Assembly (NCBI RefSeq): GCF_019279795.1
Contig: NC_056735.1
Location: forward strand, 1,935,399,418-1,935,463,417
DNA: 64,000 nt
From: Protopterus annectens
Lineage: Eukaryota; Chordata; Ceratodontiformes; Protopteridae
Direction: 5' to 3'
In this document: positions 10,526 to 21,965 of the stretch, piece after piece
Position numbering within the stretch: the first letter of the stretch is position 1
Layout of the letters: every line of letters begins with the position of its first letter
The notes under the pieces: model-generated
The model's input: the letters and a program-made list of their open reading frames with translations, nothing else
What the model was told of the DNA's origin: nothing
Databases searched by the model: none
Translations under genes and position numbers: made by a program

Positions 10526-11884
10526 TTACAAAGAAGTAGGAGCTGACAACATGCCTTGCAAAACAGCTGTGGCAAAACCAGCCCTAGACTTAGAGTAGAT
10601 AGGAAGGTGATAATGTTTAGAGAAAGTATGCACTGAACTCCAAGTAGCTGCTTCCAAAATATCCTTAGTTGCCACCCCCCTTAGAAATGCTGTTGAAGTG
10701 GCAGTAGCCCTGGTGGAATGAGGCCTAATCCCAGCTGGAATCTCCTTGCCATGATGGGAATAACAGAATGCAATGCAGAAACCAATCCACCTAGAAATAG
10801 TTTGTTTTGACACAGGCTTGCCCTGAGAACTCAAAGCAAAAGAAACAAACAACTGCTGAGACTGCCTAAAATCCTTAGTCTTGCTTAAATAATAACGCAA
10901 TTGCCTGTGTACATCTAAAGTGTGCAAAATCTTTTCCCCTTTATTTTGAGGATCTGCAAAAAACGTAGGCAAATGAATAGTTTGGTTTAAAGCCACACTA
11001 GAAACCACCTTAGGCATAAAAGAAGGATTAGTACGTAATGATACCCTATCCTTATGGAAAATCAAAAAGGGCTCTACTGCCATAAGGGCCTGCAACTCAG
11101 ACACCCTTCTTGCAGAAGTAATAGCCAACAGAAAAGCAGTCTTCCATGACAAGTATTTCAATTCAGCAGTAGCTGCAGGCTCAAAAGGTTGTAGAGTAAG
11201 TTTTTCCAACACAAAATTGAGATCCCAAGCAGGAGTAGGAGCTCTACGTGGGGGTCTTATATTCTTTGCCCCTCTAAGAAACTGCTTGAACAAAGGATGC
11301 GAAAACAAAGGTGGGTCACAATCATAGTGAGCTGAAATTGCTGCAGCATGAATCTTTATGGAAGAGAAGGACAAACCTTTGTCCAATAATTCAGTAAGAT
11401 ATTGAAGAACCACATTCAAATTAGGCTCAGAAATCTCCAAATGCTTTGCTGTACTCCAAAATAAATATCTCTTCCATTTTTCTGCATACACTTTCCTTGT
11501 ACTAGGTCTTCTAGCTTCCATAATCACATTTAAAACTTGTTGAGGAAGTTGAGACCTGCTGTGTTTCAACACAGAATATGCCAAGCTGTTAGATGAAGAG
11601 AGTGTAGCTTGACATTGAGCAAATGACCGTCCTTCTGAGATAACAGATGAGGAATCAGAGGTAAAGGCCATGGAGGCTTCTTTACCAGACTCCATAGTAG
11701 AGGGTACCAGTGTTGGCGAGGCCAGTCCGGAGCTATCAAAATCATCTTTGGCCTGTCTTGTCTGACCTTTAACAGTACCTTTGGAAGAAGAGGTAGAGGT
11801 GGAAAGGCATACACATGAAGGTTTTTCCAACTGAAAGACAGAGCATCCACTTTCCAAGCTGTGTGATGAAACCCCTTTGTGCAA
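10526..11884 (-). CDS. DIRS tyrosine recombinase
   Basis: A 452-codon frame. Residues from about 108 onward align with the family: an N-terminal SAM-like core-binding region (RRPSTRKVYAEKWKRYL, about 125-141) and a catalytic domain with Arg in TSARRVSEL (259/260), the H-x-x-R box in RPHSTRATA (H389, R392), Trp in ATWSS (W415) and the nucleophile Tyr in FSKHYHLP (Y425). All catalytic residues are visible. The first ~100 codons overlap the end of the pol frame in another phase and are probably not native. The true start is likely internal, or translation may be coupled to pol. Its role is to integrate the circular element into target DNA. Confidence 0.92.
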   Translation of the reverse strand: MHKGVSSHSLESGCSVFQLEKPSCVCLSTSTSSSKGTVKGQTRQAKDDFDSSGLASPTLVPSTMESGKEASMAFTSDSSSVISEGRSFAQCQATLSSSNSLAYSVLKHSRSQLPQQVLNVIMEARRPSTRKVYAEKWKRYLFWSTAKHLEISEPNLNVVLQYLTELLDKGLSFSSIKIHAAAISAHYDCDPPLFSHPLFKQFLRGAKNIRPPRRAPTPAWDLNFVLEKLTLQPFEPAATAELKYLSWKTAFLLAITSARRVSELQALMAVEPFLIFHKDRVSLRTNPSFMPKVVSSVALNQTIHLPTFFADPQNKGEKILHTLDVHRQLRYYLSKTKDFRQSQQLFVSFALSSQGKPVSKQTISRWIGFCIAFCYSHHGKEIPAGIRPHSTRATATSTAFLRGVATKDILEAATWSSVHTFSKHYHLPIYSKSRAGFATAVLQGMLSAPTSL

Positions 11885-13612
11885 TACTTTGGCAGCTGGT
11901 GGTTTAGTGGAGAAGCGAACAGATCTATGTCTGGAGTTCCCATGACACTGTCAGTTTCTGAAATACATGAAGATCCAGTTTCCACTCGTGGGGATCCATG
12001 ATTTGTCTGCTTAACACATCTGCTAAGGAGTTCTGTGCTCCTGGCAGAAACCTTGCCTGAAGAGTTAGTTGCAGGCTTAGCGCAGTCTCCCATACAATCA
12101 TTGCTTGCCTGCATAGAGGATAAGAATGTGTCCCCCCTTGCTTGTTGATATACCACATGACAGTTGTGTTGTCTGTTAGAATCAACACCTGCCCTGGAAG
12201 AAGTAACTCCTTGAAAGCCATTAATGCAAACTGGACTGCTAACATCTCCTTCATGTTGATATGTAGATGCTGTAGTCTGGCAGGCCACTTGTCTTGTATC
12301 CACTTTCCATTTAGATGAGCTCCCCAAGCAATGTCCGAGGCATCTGTCGTTAAGATCTGACTTGCCTCTGGCCGGGTCACAGAGAGTCCCTTGTTTAGGT
12401 GACATTCCTGAGCCCACCACAAGAATTCTTTTTGAAGGCAAGGTATTATTTGAATGACAGTGTCCAAATCCTGGCAGTGCTGTGTCCATACATTTTTGAG
12501 ATACCATTGTAACTTCCTCATATGCAGTTTGGCATTGGGAAGCAGCAGAATACAAGATGCCATGAACCCTAATGCTTGAAGGACTGTCCTTGCAGTCAGC
12601 ACGGACTGATGAGATAGTTGATGGAAGTAAAATGACAGACTCTTTTGTTTGTCCGGGGTTAAAAAAAGGCCATCTGGGCTGCTGTATTCAGTCTCACACC
12701 CAGAAAGCACATGTCTTGAGAGGGTACTAGACTGGACTTTATTTCGTTCACAGAATACCCTAGGCATCTTAGCACTGCGATAACATATTCCGGGTGCTGT
12801 AGAAGAACTTCTTTTTCCTGAGCCAGAATCAGGCAGTCGTCCAAGTAAGGATAGATTTGAATTCCTTGAAGCCTGAAATAAGCTATCACTGGAGCCAGAA
12901 CCTTTGTGAATACTCTGGGCGCAGTAGATAAGCCAAAGGGCAATGCAGAGAACTGATAATGAGAATTTCCAGCTCGAAACCGCAGATACTTCCTGCAACT
13001 TAGCCTTATAGGCACATGAAGGTAAGCTTCTTTGAGATCTAAAGTTACCATCCAGTGATTTTTGCCCAGCAGAGGTAAAAGCTGTTGTAACGTCAACATC
13101 TTGAACTTGGGAATGTCCAGATAAGTGTTGAGGATAGATAAATCCAAAATTGGTCTCCACGTGTTTCCCTTCTTTGGTACAAGGAACAGGCGGGAATAAA
13201 ATCCTAGGCCCCTTTCTGATACAGGGACTGGCTGAATGGCCCCTATGTGCAGTAACTGAGAAACTTGCTTGTGAGCCTCTTTTCTTTGTGGAGGAGGAAC
13301 GTCTGGCATGCCTTTGAAAGGGGGCATTGTATGGAAATAAAATCTGTAACCGTGGTGAATGATATCCAACACCCATTTGTCTTGAGTAATTAAGTCCCAA
13401 TTTTCTTTGAAAAGAGACAGTCTTCCTCCTAAAGGAGCTGCCAAACGTGAATCTGCTGGCAGCTGAAAAGACAGGTCATTGGGTCTGTTTACGAAAGGAC
13501 TGACCCCTGCCCTCACCCGAAGTCTGAGCAGGTGAACTCCCTGTTCTAGGCCTAAAAGAACCTTGAGCCCTGCCCCTACCACGTCTAGACCTACCCCTAG
13601 ACTGAGAATCAT
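11566..13612 (-). pseudogene. DIRS pol: reverse transcriptase, RNase H and C-terminal domain, two frame breaks
   Basis: From 13612 to about 12660 the frame encodes the RT: FLVPKKGNTWRPILDLS, VTLDLKEAYLHVPI, ALPFGLSTAP and the active-site YLDD (about 12836-12847). From about 12660 to 11925 the next frame encodes RNase H: TTDASDIAWG, NMKEMLAV, LTDNTT and NSLADVLSRQ supply the acidic residues. From about 11940 to 11566 a third frame continues with PDIDLFAS, DALSFSW and YAFPP, the region that follows RNase H in DIRS. Both switches coincide with homopolymer runs (seven T near 12660; three G near 11943) that look one base short. The gene overlaps gag by ~136 bp and the recombinase by ~300 bp. Confidence 0.9.
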
Positions 13613-15204
13613 AAGCAGGATATGTCCACCCCTTAGCAGGCCAATTTCTACTAAACTTCGGTGGCTGCACCTGCAAAAAATCTTTAACAGTTTGCATAGA
13701 CTTAGCTTTGTCCTCCATTTTCTTTAAAACTGCTTCCACAGGTGATCCAAACAACACATCAGACTGTAAAGGAGCATCCAAAATCCTTGTCTTAACATGC
13801 TCAGCTAAATTCTGATCCTTCAACCAGGCATGCCTACGAAGAACAGAACTGGTAGCAGCCACCCTCGAGGAGGCCTGTACAGCATCAAAACCACATTGCA
13901 AAGAATGCTTACCCACTTGTTCAGACACATGAACCAAATCCAGCAACTCTTTACACTCAATACCTTCCGCCAAAGCATCCACCTTAGATTTCAATTGTGA
14001 AAGGAGATAATTCTGATATTTTAGCATGTGAAACTGACAATTCAAAGCTCTCATGGCTAGAGTGGAAGAAGTATACATTTTCTTTCCCCACCTATCCAAA
14101 GCCCTTGCCTCTTTATCAGTGGGAACAGGATTTTTAACCACAGAAGCCTTTACACCCTTAGGCCCTTGGGAAATAGTTTCTGGGTCCGCCCTAGGACTCT
14201 TAAACAAATATTTATGAGCTTCGGGCACCCTATAATACCTATCAGGCTTAACAGGAGCAGGAGGCAAAGAATCAGGGTTCAGGAAGCCTCTGCAAAACAT
14301 CTTCCTCCACATTCAACACAGGAGGAATAGCTAAAGGCCTATGCTGGCGTAAAAACAAGAACTCCCTAAGCCTTTTCCTGGAGTCAGAGTAATCCTGGCC
14401 TTCCCATTTAAAGTGCTCCCTCATGGAATGCAAGGTCTCTGAAAATGAGAAATCCTCAGGCGGAGAAGCTGTAGGAGTGGAAACATCCACATCAGAATCA
14501 GAATAAGTGGGATACTCCTGCATATCTTCCACAGAAGATTCTGAAGCCTCTGAACACTGTTCAAAACTATCAAACTCCGGTTCCACCCTAGGCCTCTTAT
14601 CAGGCGGGGGCATAGAACCCCTAATCATAGTAATCAAATCTTCTGCCATTTTAAGCATATGTTTCTTAGGTACAGAACCCGAAATGCTAGGAGAAGCCCC
14701 CCCTGAAGCTGAACTAGGCCTACCTCTTAAAGAAGCTTTGGCAACAGCAGGAGAAGCTCTAACTACTTTGGGAAGAGAGGGAAGAACAGTCACCTGAGAA
14801 GCCCCCTCAGCCTGGCCTACCTCTTGAGAAGGCACATCCTGTAAGAGTATAGTTTCTGCCTGGGACTCCATGGAAACTCCTGGCAAAACCTCCGGCTCCA
14901 CTGAGCCTTCTAAAGAACCGACGTCCGGGACTGCCGGTTCCTCAACCCTAGGCTTCACTGTTTTATCCTTGCGCTTCTTGGAAGCGGGCGGAGCATCCGA
15001 CGGCATGTTATAATTGCAACGCTTCCCAAACACTAACCTGGCACAGTCTAACCTCCTCTTAATAGTGCGTTTGTTAAACCTAGCACAAGAGCGGCAACCA
15101 ACAACGTCGTGCTCAGGCCCTAAACAAGGTATACACAAGGTATGATAATCCCTATGAGGTATCTGTTTCCCACAAGAAATACAGTTATTCACTTTTTCTG
15201 ACAT
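13476..15204 (-). pseudogene. DIRS gag-like protein, one frame break
   Basis: It starts at 15204 with MSEKVNNCISCGKQIP. Cys/His pairs (CISCG, HTLCIPCLG, H, CRSC) over the first ~45 residues suggest a zinc-binding N-terminus, followed by a basic, Ser/Pro-rich stretch. A conserved second half (PPAPVKPDRYYRVP, then SSVLRRHAWLKDQNL and a basic Gly/Arg-rich tail near 13560) matches DIRS gag. The two halves lie in different frames; the switch is near 14290, where an extra base or small indel follows DVLQ. The C-terminus overlaps the RT frame. Function: packages element RNA; inferred from position and motifs. Confidence 0.85.
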
Positions 15205-15351
15205 CCGGTAAAATACTGAGGCAAGAAAAAACCAAAATGTTCCCCAACGGGGTACTTAGCCAACTCTGTTTCGGTCTGAAACTCCGGTTTCGGAAATATT
15301 TCAGTACGCCAACCTGCACTCGCAAAATTGCTTCTGCATCGGACCATGCGG

Positions 15352-15505
15352 CAAAAAAGACTGGGGATATGACGTCGGTCATGCGCATTAGTACCCTGAC
15401 GTACTGACGTCAGTCTAATGCGCCCTGACCGACGTCAGCCTTATACTCTGGTATTCGGGCCGACTGGACGCGGACTATACCCAATAGTCAGGACTGCAGC
15501 AATGG
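15352..15505 (-). repeat. DIRS right inverted terminal repeat
   Basis: Reverse complement of 10084-10234. It lies upstream of gag on the coding strand and would serve as the promoter-bearing end; it carries the same TGACGTCA palindrome. Confidence 0.92.
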
Positions 15506-15519
15506 AAGACGAAGAACAT

Positions 15520-15778
15520 CAAAAATTTACATACCTGATGGAGTACAATGCTCCTCTGTTGATATGTGCAGATATATAAAGTTTTTGGCAATGCATTTAC
15601 TGTGTGAAGAAAGTCTCATACAGACTGGTTTCCCCATAGCCAGCTGTTTGTCTTTTTTAACATGCTTCTCATTACCAGGTGATTGCCTCTTAACCAATCT
15701 GTGGTTTTGAAATGTTAATTGCAGCCAACACAGCTGATTTGCAGTATCAGCAGCCAGTAAAATGCAACCACTGAACAA
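15520..15778 (-). pseudogene. Candidate upstream exon of Harbinger Myb relic A
   Basis: The minus strand is open from 15778 to a GGTATGT donor-like site near 15537, ending in STEEHCTPS. The donor phase (one base of a codon) fits the acceptor phase of the Myb exon at 9520. The DIRS element would then lie inside the intron. The peptide itself is not one I recognise. Confidence 0.3.
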
Positions 15779-15789
15779 GATATAAGGCC

Positions 15790-17170
15790 TTCATATAGAT
15801 TAGAAGCACTTTCTGATACATTGTGCTGGACATTACTGTGGTCAAGAGACGGCATCATCACAGAATGTAGGTCTGTAGCAGCTACTTTTCCATACAGATG
15901 TGTGCTTTACAGGCTGCAACTGCTGCTGCAGACAACAGGCATAGGCAGAGAGTGTGAACACCTTGGAGGATAATAAGCTGTAGGAGTAACTGTGGGAGCT
16001 GTGTCAGCCTTGTTGTAGAGGCAGAGCCAGAACCAGAGTGAGGATACCCCTTCCACTCAAATTAAGAAAAGTGTTTAAGGTAAGTATGTTAGGCAACGGC
16101 ATCACTAACAGAGTACTAGGCAACATGTTTGTTGTGTCCTTGAGCAACACAAGGGGAAATATAACATTAAGCCAATCATTTGGGCAACTGTTAGGCCATG
16201 TGTTACAGTCTACAACTCATTTGGAATGTGTATGCTGGCAGTCCTTATTACTAGCAGGGGCTTCATATGTATATGTTAGTTGTGCAGCTGTGCTAATCTG
16301 TAATGTGATTACAAAAGGATTGTGTGCTGTACTCTGATATTAGCGGTCCTCATTTGCATTACCTGAGTTAAAATCCTCTGTGAATGCATATTATTGCATG
16401 ACCTGACACTTCATGCACTTATAGTGTTGCTATAGGGATATGTGAAGTGTGTTCCTATCTGCAGGCCTGTGACTTGCATCAGTAAAAAGAAGACATTTGA
16501 TTTGGAATGCATTGTGTGGATAAAGAGTGCTGGCTTCACAGTAATGTAATTTAAATGCTACATACCACTGGATTTGAGCACATGACTATGTGTTGCAAAA
16601 GTTACTATTTGCACAGCATTTAACAGACTGATTTACTGAGTCACTGTTACAACAGCTGTATTTGTCAAGATATAAGTGCACACATACATGCTGTGACATA
16701 CTTTTTTAATCCGTCATTATGTGAATGGTTTTATATGGATGTATTTCTCCACCAGAGTCCCAGGTGAACATGTATGTTGCTATTGATGTTTTAGCAGATG
16801 TATATCTAAATGTTGCAGATAAATGTGCACCATTACCTGGTATTAGGGACCTCACTTACATCCATTATTCCATTTCTTTCTACTGGTGTACTCTTGCACC
16901 AGACCGCAAGTTACACCCTCACTTTTCCATTACTCTTTAATTAAGTTTGCACGATGCGACATGATGAACAGCTCTACTTAAACTCACTTAATGATAACTT
17001 GCAGTTATTATATTTTGCTTAAACCACCTGTTTTAATTAACAGCTGTGAGGCATGGCACATTAATGTAGTGGTCTGCAGGTCTGATGATCTTGGGTTCAA
17101 AATGGGGACAGGTGTTTATTTTTTATGTGTTTATTATCATTTAAACACATATATCAATATAGCTCTATTT
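15790..17170 (+). other. Old transposon-derived sequence, possible transposase exon remnant near 15905-15990
   Basis: Around 15905-15990 an Ala-rich stretch followed by basic residues (AAATAAADNRHRQR-like in one frame) resembles the start of the Harbinger transposase at 24139-24240. The rest shows only short open frames and no recognisable product. Confidence 0.25.
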
Positions 17171-19300
17171 AGCTGAGCTTAGCAACTCTGTGCAACACTC
17201 CATGTCATGCAGAGTCACACAAAAAAGTCTTTAAAGAAAAGAAAAGTGGGGAGATAGGAAAGTGGTAAAAAGGGCTGCAAGCAGGAGGAATATCATAGTG
17301 AAAGGCAGGTAGGTATGTGCAGGAAGAGAGTTGGAAAGAACCATAGCTATCCATTTCTTGTACAGCAACAACTGTGCACTTTGACAGAATTTGTAGATGA
17401 CTTTGGACTCTCACCCCCAGATAGAGGGTTGAGGACAACATCACTGCATTATCAAGCCAATTGGACCAAATTACGTGTGCCCAGTGGATACGTGGGAAAT
17501 GGAGAGCTATGTATGGGATGATTTTTTTTTGGGGAACAGGTACCCATTTTTTTTAAGGTGAGAGTGGAATGTTGGGGAAGGGACATAAATACGTGCCTGG
17601 GGAGGTAAGTTAGGTAGGTGAGGAAGCTTTTGCAGACAAACAAGACAGACAATTCAGTAGACAGGGGTGGTGTGTGACACAAGAGGGAGGTGAAAACCTT
17701 GAATGGGGGGGGTATTGTGGAATCACAGTCCCAGGTGCCTCCACAAGGTAGCAGCTTGACTCAAGTCCCCACCCATGGAACTGTTGGCACTTCTCCATCA
17801 CTGCCCTAGGGTTGGCAGTGGTGGAGGCTGGGCTCTGGGGATAGCCTGCCCCACCAGGGTGGCCAGCATGCTCTCCGTCTGGTGTAGGTGTCATCCAAAC
17901 CTACGGTACATGATCCTGCACACCAAAACTGACAGTTTGTCACAGGTGATAACTCCCCCTCTACCACCGGTCCAAGAGGAGGGCCTGTCCCTGTCCTGTG
18001 GGGTGGAACTACCCAACACCACAGGTAGTGTAGGGGCAGCAGTGGGGGCATCACCAGTCTGGGTCCCAGATGAGCTGAGCCCCGGTGCCATGGCTGGAGG
18101 AGGCAAGGTAGATGTTTAACCTGGAACCAGCCTACCTAGATGCACTGTAGTAAATTAGTTATAACAGTAAGTTAAGGTTAGTAATAACCAAACCAATGTT
18201 AGTATTAACATAATGGAACATAATATTGATTAATCCAAATACATATTAAGGTATATTACGTGGAACACAACATTGAATAACCTAACAGTAAGTATGTTAA
18301 TAGCAAGCCAGTATGAAATAACCCATAAGGCCAACAAATCAGTTAGTTTAACATAATATGCTAATATTAAATCATAATAAATAACAATAATAAATTAAAG
18401 AAAATAAGGCGTGGGGAGAGAGAGAGAGAGAGAGAAAAACATACCTTTAGTGATGTTGCAAATGATATCCATAAAAAGACTGTTAATACATAGTTCTACA
18501 GGTGTGCAGTGTCAATTGTGAGTACAGTGACTACAATTCCTCCATAGATTATGTAGCATGTACATACCTCTCAAGCTGTTAGCATGGGACAGTATGAGCC
18601 AAGTACTAAAAAATGCAGGTACACAATTACACGGAACTGTTTCACATAATGTGCATGTACATGACTACCAAGGAGTTCTGTAAATGGATTTGACAATAAA
18701 TTGCATTCCAGGTAATCATTTATCTGCTAATCATGGACCAGACAGATTGGGTGGTTGTAATTACATTACAAAAAATCATGACAGTTGAGAGGCATGTTTG
18801 TGTATATTTAGTAGACTAGACAGCCATCATGTCTTAGTTGACAAGCATGGGCGTAGAACCTAAAAGTTGTGACTGTAGAGGACATCTGCAAATAAAGTAA
18901 CAATTGACTGCAGCAACTTAGAACAGACATGCAATGAATACAGCCTTACTGCAAGTATTAAGACACATTTTGGTATGAAACCACAATCTTGCTTAACACT
19001 TTATTGGTATTGCTGCTAAGTATCTGTGAAGTATACACACAATATCTGCATATAAAGTGGGCTACCTCACCCATAAGCCTTTTGTTCCTGGAGTGTGAAG
19101 AAAAGAGAGAATTATGTGAGTGTAAGTGGCCTGGAGACAGCCTTGAACCATACTGTGGGTTGTGCAATACATTTTTCAAGCAACTACTTTTGCATTCCAC
19201 AGTTATTGCAGTTTTACAGTTGACTGCAGCAGCATTACAATAGACATGCAATGCATACATTTCTACTGAAATTATGTTATGACACTGCAATCCTGATTTA
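17171..19300. other. Unrecognised sequence with a GA microsatellite
   Basis: On the minus strand, 17610-18106 has proline/glycine-rich open frames that could be the degraded C-terminal part of Myb relic B (17600-20025), but I cannot confirm it. A (GA)n run lies at 18416-18435. Otherwise it is AT-rich and featureless. Confidence 0.3.
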
Positions 19301-19312
19301 CATCTTATTGCT

Positions 19313-19475
19313 TACTGCTATTTGTATTTTTATTGGTTATTGCACTACAGTTTTTATTGTTTATTTATTGCACTACAGTTTGTATTATTTATTCTTTATT
19401 GCACTACATTTTTGTTTTTTATTGTTTATTACACTACAGTTTTTATTGTTTATTGTTTATTACACTGCAGTTATC
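19313..19475 (+). repeat. AT-rich minisatellite
   Basis: A unit close to TTTATTGCACTACAGTTTT recurs five to six times with spacings of roughly 25-40 bp and with TACACTACAG variants toward the right. Confidence 0.7.
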
Positions 19476-19515
19476 ATAATATATCTGTACTTACTAGACT
19501 CACAGCATATCCTGT

Positions 19516-20025
19516 CTAGGCGCCCATCATGGGACTCCATGTTGCAAGCCCTCTCAGCTCCAGCTGTTGGAAGAGAAGCACACCATTATGCATACCAGTT
19601 TTGCACAGTTTCAGCTTGTATTTTAGTATAGTGGCAACAATACTTACATATGTCTGTGCCATGCCCACCCTGACCTCTTGGACCCAGGTGTCCAAAGTTT
19701 CTCTCTTTCTATGCTTCTGGTCACCATAGTGGTGAAGACACTGCTCACCAGTACGGTGGATACCAGTACCACTGGTAAATTCCCTGGCCAACTGATCCCA
19801 GGCCTCAGCCTTACATTCTAAGCCCTGGTAACCACCCTGCAAAAGTCTATGTTTGTAATTGCATACCAGAAGCCCAACAAACACCTTGGATTCCAGCACA
19901 CCCCATCTCTGTGCCAGAAAGCACGCACCCTCTCCGCCATCACCTGGCATACTAACAGTTAGACAGACTTTGACAAATGGTGCAGAATTCCTGCCTACTG
20001 GCCTTAATATAGGCTGTTTTTCCAC
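19516..20025 (-). pseudogene. Harbinger-associated Myb/SANT-like gene relic (copy B)
   Basis: A 169-codon frame. The middle (about residues 40-110) reads GVLESKVFVGLLVCNYKHRL, AWDQLAREFTSGTGIHRTGEQCLHHYGDQKHRKRETL. This has the three-helix spacing and the RT-x-x-QC...D-x-K signature of the Myb-like proteins of PIF/Harbinger. A GTAAGT donor-like site near 19650 suggests an exon end, so codons beyond it may be intronic. It is divergently oriented from the transposase at 24139-25280, about 4 kb away, which fits the two-gene layout of Harbinger. It is probably inactive. Confidence 0.6.
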
Positions 20026-20248
20026 CCTTACACATCATACTGCAACATTCAAAAAAGAAGTGCTTTGCTTAGCATCATTGAGAATTGTGCATTGTGTAAT
20101 CTTGCACAACTGTGTTTTAGTGAAGATTAGCAAAGTGCAAAGTAGCCATTAATCATGGTTAAGCAGTGCTTAGCCCCACACAGCTCTTGTAAATGTAACA
20201 ATTTTGCTTTTAAATTAAACAAAAAATGAAATTACTTTAAAAAAATGG

Positions 20249-20322
20249 TATGAGTGCTAGGAACTTGAACCCAGAACCTTTTAAGCTTTAGACCATGACT
20301 CTACCCATTTAGCTATTTGGAC
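20249..20322 (-). repeat. tRNA-like (SINE-type) fragment
   Basis: The minus strand shows an A-box-like TAGCTAAATGGG and a B-box-like GGGTTCAAGTTCC about 45 bp apart. The ends do not pair as an acceptor stem, so it is a tRNA-derived repeat or a tRNA pseudogene rather than a working tRNA. Confidence 0.4.
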
Positions 20323-20329
20323 AGTATGC

Positions 20330-21845
20330 AAACTAATATATTTTCACATATATTACTAAGCTACCTGTTAGCATTGCTAAGCACTGCACCTCGCAAATGA
20401 GCTTAAACATAACCAGAAATAAATAATTAATTGCATCCAGTTTCTGTTTTTTTTATGTCTGGCAGGTGTCAATAGTGCATGTGTAAGAGCGGCTCAGCTG
20501 TGCTGTGCTCCACGCTGTGCCATGCAAATGGACAGAAACAAATATAATAATCAATTACATCTGGTTTCTGTTTTTAGATATCTAGCAGGTGTCAGTTGTA
20601 TATATCTAAGTGCAGCTTGGCACTGCTGTGCTCTGCACCATGCAAACAGATATTAAAAAATAAAATAAAAAAATAGAAAATTAAAACACAACATATTAAT
20701 TCACAGCACATTTCAACAGTAGCAGGGTACATTACAGGGAGTCGCACCCTGTACATAACATCTGTCCAGGAATTCCCTGGACAATCCACAATAACAGGAT
20801 ATCCTCTACATTTCTGCCTACATGGATTCAATATCCCTGTGACTATGCTCTCCCTTGGCAGCACACCACGATTTATATGCATGGTGCTCTACTGAGGGGG
20901 AAACCATGGTTGTGTAAATGGGTACATTCAATATAGGCTCTACATGGAGCCTACACTGATTTTATTGAATCCTGGGGAATGTGTTAAAGAGGTAATCTGT
21001 GTGTATGTTGATGAAGTCTTTGACTGTGATGTTAAAGTTTTTAACAAATGTAAAAGTTTAATAAAGATATTGGAAAAAGAAAAGAGGATGCACAGATTGA
21101 TTTATCCTGGCTCTGTTTGTATAAAACTAGCACTGAATGGTGTAGATAAAACATGGCATGGATAGAAGTAGTGAAACATGTTACCCGTGAATGACAAGGA
21201 GTGAAAATTGAAAGTATTGCAAAATATACTAGCACTATGCATAAAACACAGAACTTGAAGGGGATTTGTGCACTTTTTAAAGATGTGATCCTGGCATGAT
21301 TAGTTGATTAGTAGGTAAAGCACTGTTGTAAAGTACAATATTGGCATGGATCATTTTTCCTAAAATGCGGAATTGTATGTTAAAGTGAAGTAACCTAATA
21401 TGTGCTTGTTTTCCAAAATGTTAATCAGTTAATCAAGATTTTGAGAAGACAGTCTATCATGCTTACTATCTAGCTGTTTTCTAAATACAAACATGGACGA
21501 GTTTTAAAATATTACAGTATGGATCAAATTCCTAGGGTTTAGCTGTGAGGAGTAACTGTTGCTAAGAATGTAAACAGATGACAGTAATTTAAAAGACTGG
21601 TGGCCATTAAACATAAAACTTTGCTATCAGCACAAGCTGTTTATATTGAGCAGCTACCAGTTACCTTATATCCATTTCTGAGAAACTTTTCTGCAACACT
21701 GAGTCAGACCCTCAGCTAAGCTCTGTGAATCAATGTAGTGGGCACAACACTAAAAGTCTGTGTTCACAGTATACAGATATTAACAAGTAGCTACAGTTAC
21801 AGCTTCTGCTCAGCTACAGAGAGTTGATAAAGGCAGTGATAAATA
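20330..21845. other. Non-coding, unrecognised
   Basis: No gene or known repeat recognised. A short imperfect hairpin (GGCTC TACATG GAGCC core) lies around 20930-20970. Confidence 0.35.
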
Positions 21846-21872
21846 TACGCACACACACATACATATACACAT

Positions 21873-21913
<41 letters not shown>

Positions 21914-21914
21914 A

Positions 21915-21962
<48 letters not shown>
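21846..21962 (+). repeat. (CA)n/(TA)n compound microsatellite
   Basis: CA/TACA repeats pass into about 70 bp of nearly pure TA. Confidence 0.97.

Positions 21963-21965
<3 letters not shown>

Larger units (their letters stand above)
10041..15519 (-). mobile_element. Complete DIRS-type tyrosine-recombinase retrotransposon
   Basis: The minus strand encodes gag, RT-RNase H and a tyrosine recombinase, the DIRS order. Ends are set by an internal complementary region at 10392-10491: its first 58 bases are the exact complement of the left end (10041 onward) and its next 42 bases the exact complement of the right end (up to 15519). That arrangement is the hallmark of DIRS-1 elements, which form circular DNA intermediates through it. 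Terminal inverted repeats of about 150 bp are near-perfect. No target-site duplication is evident, as expected for recombinase-mediated insertion. Total length is 5479 bp. Open frames are long, so the copy is young apart from a few indels. Confidence 0.95.

Noticed and set aside
11566..12555. A 329-codon frame as a separate gene
   Set aside because: Its first two thirds shadow RNase H; only the last third is genuine pol sequence, so I merged it into the DIRS pol entry.
17775..18119. A 114-codon plus-strand frame rich in Gly, Pro and Val
   Set aside because: Overlapping frames of similar length exist on both strands in this GC-richer patch, and no domain or splice context supports it.
19251..19631. 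A hydrophobic 126-codon membrane protein
   Set aside because: The hydrophobic stretch is the translation of a T-rich minisatellite.
20249..20322. A functional tRNA gene
   Set aside because: A- and B-box-like words are present, but acceptor and anticodon stems do not fold.
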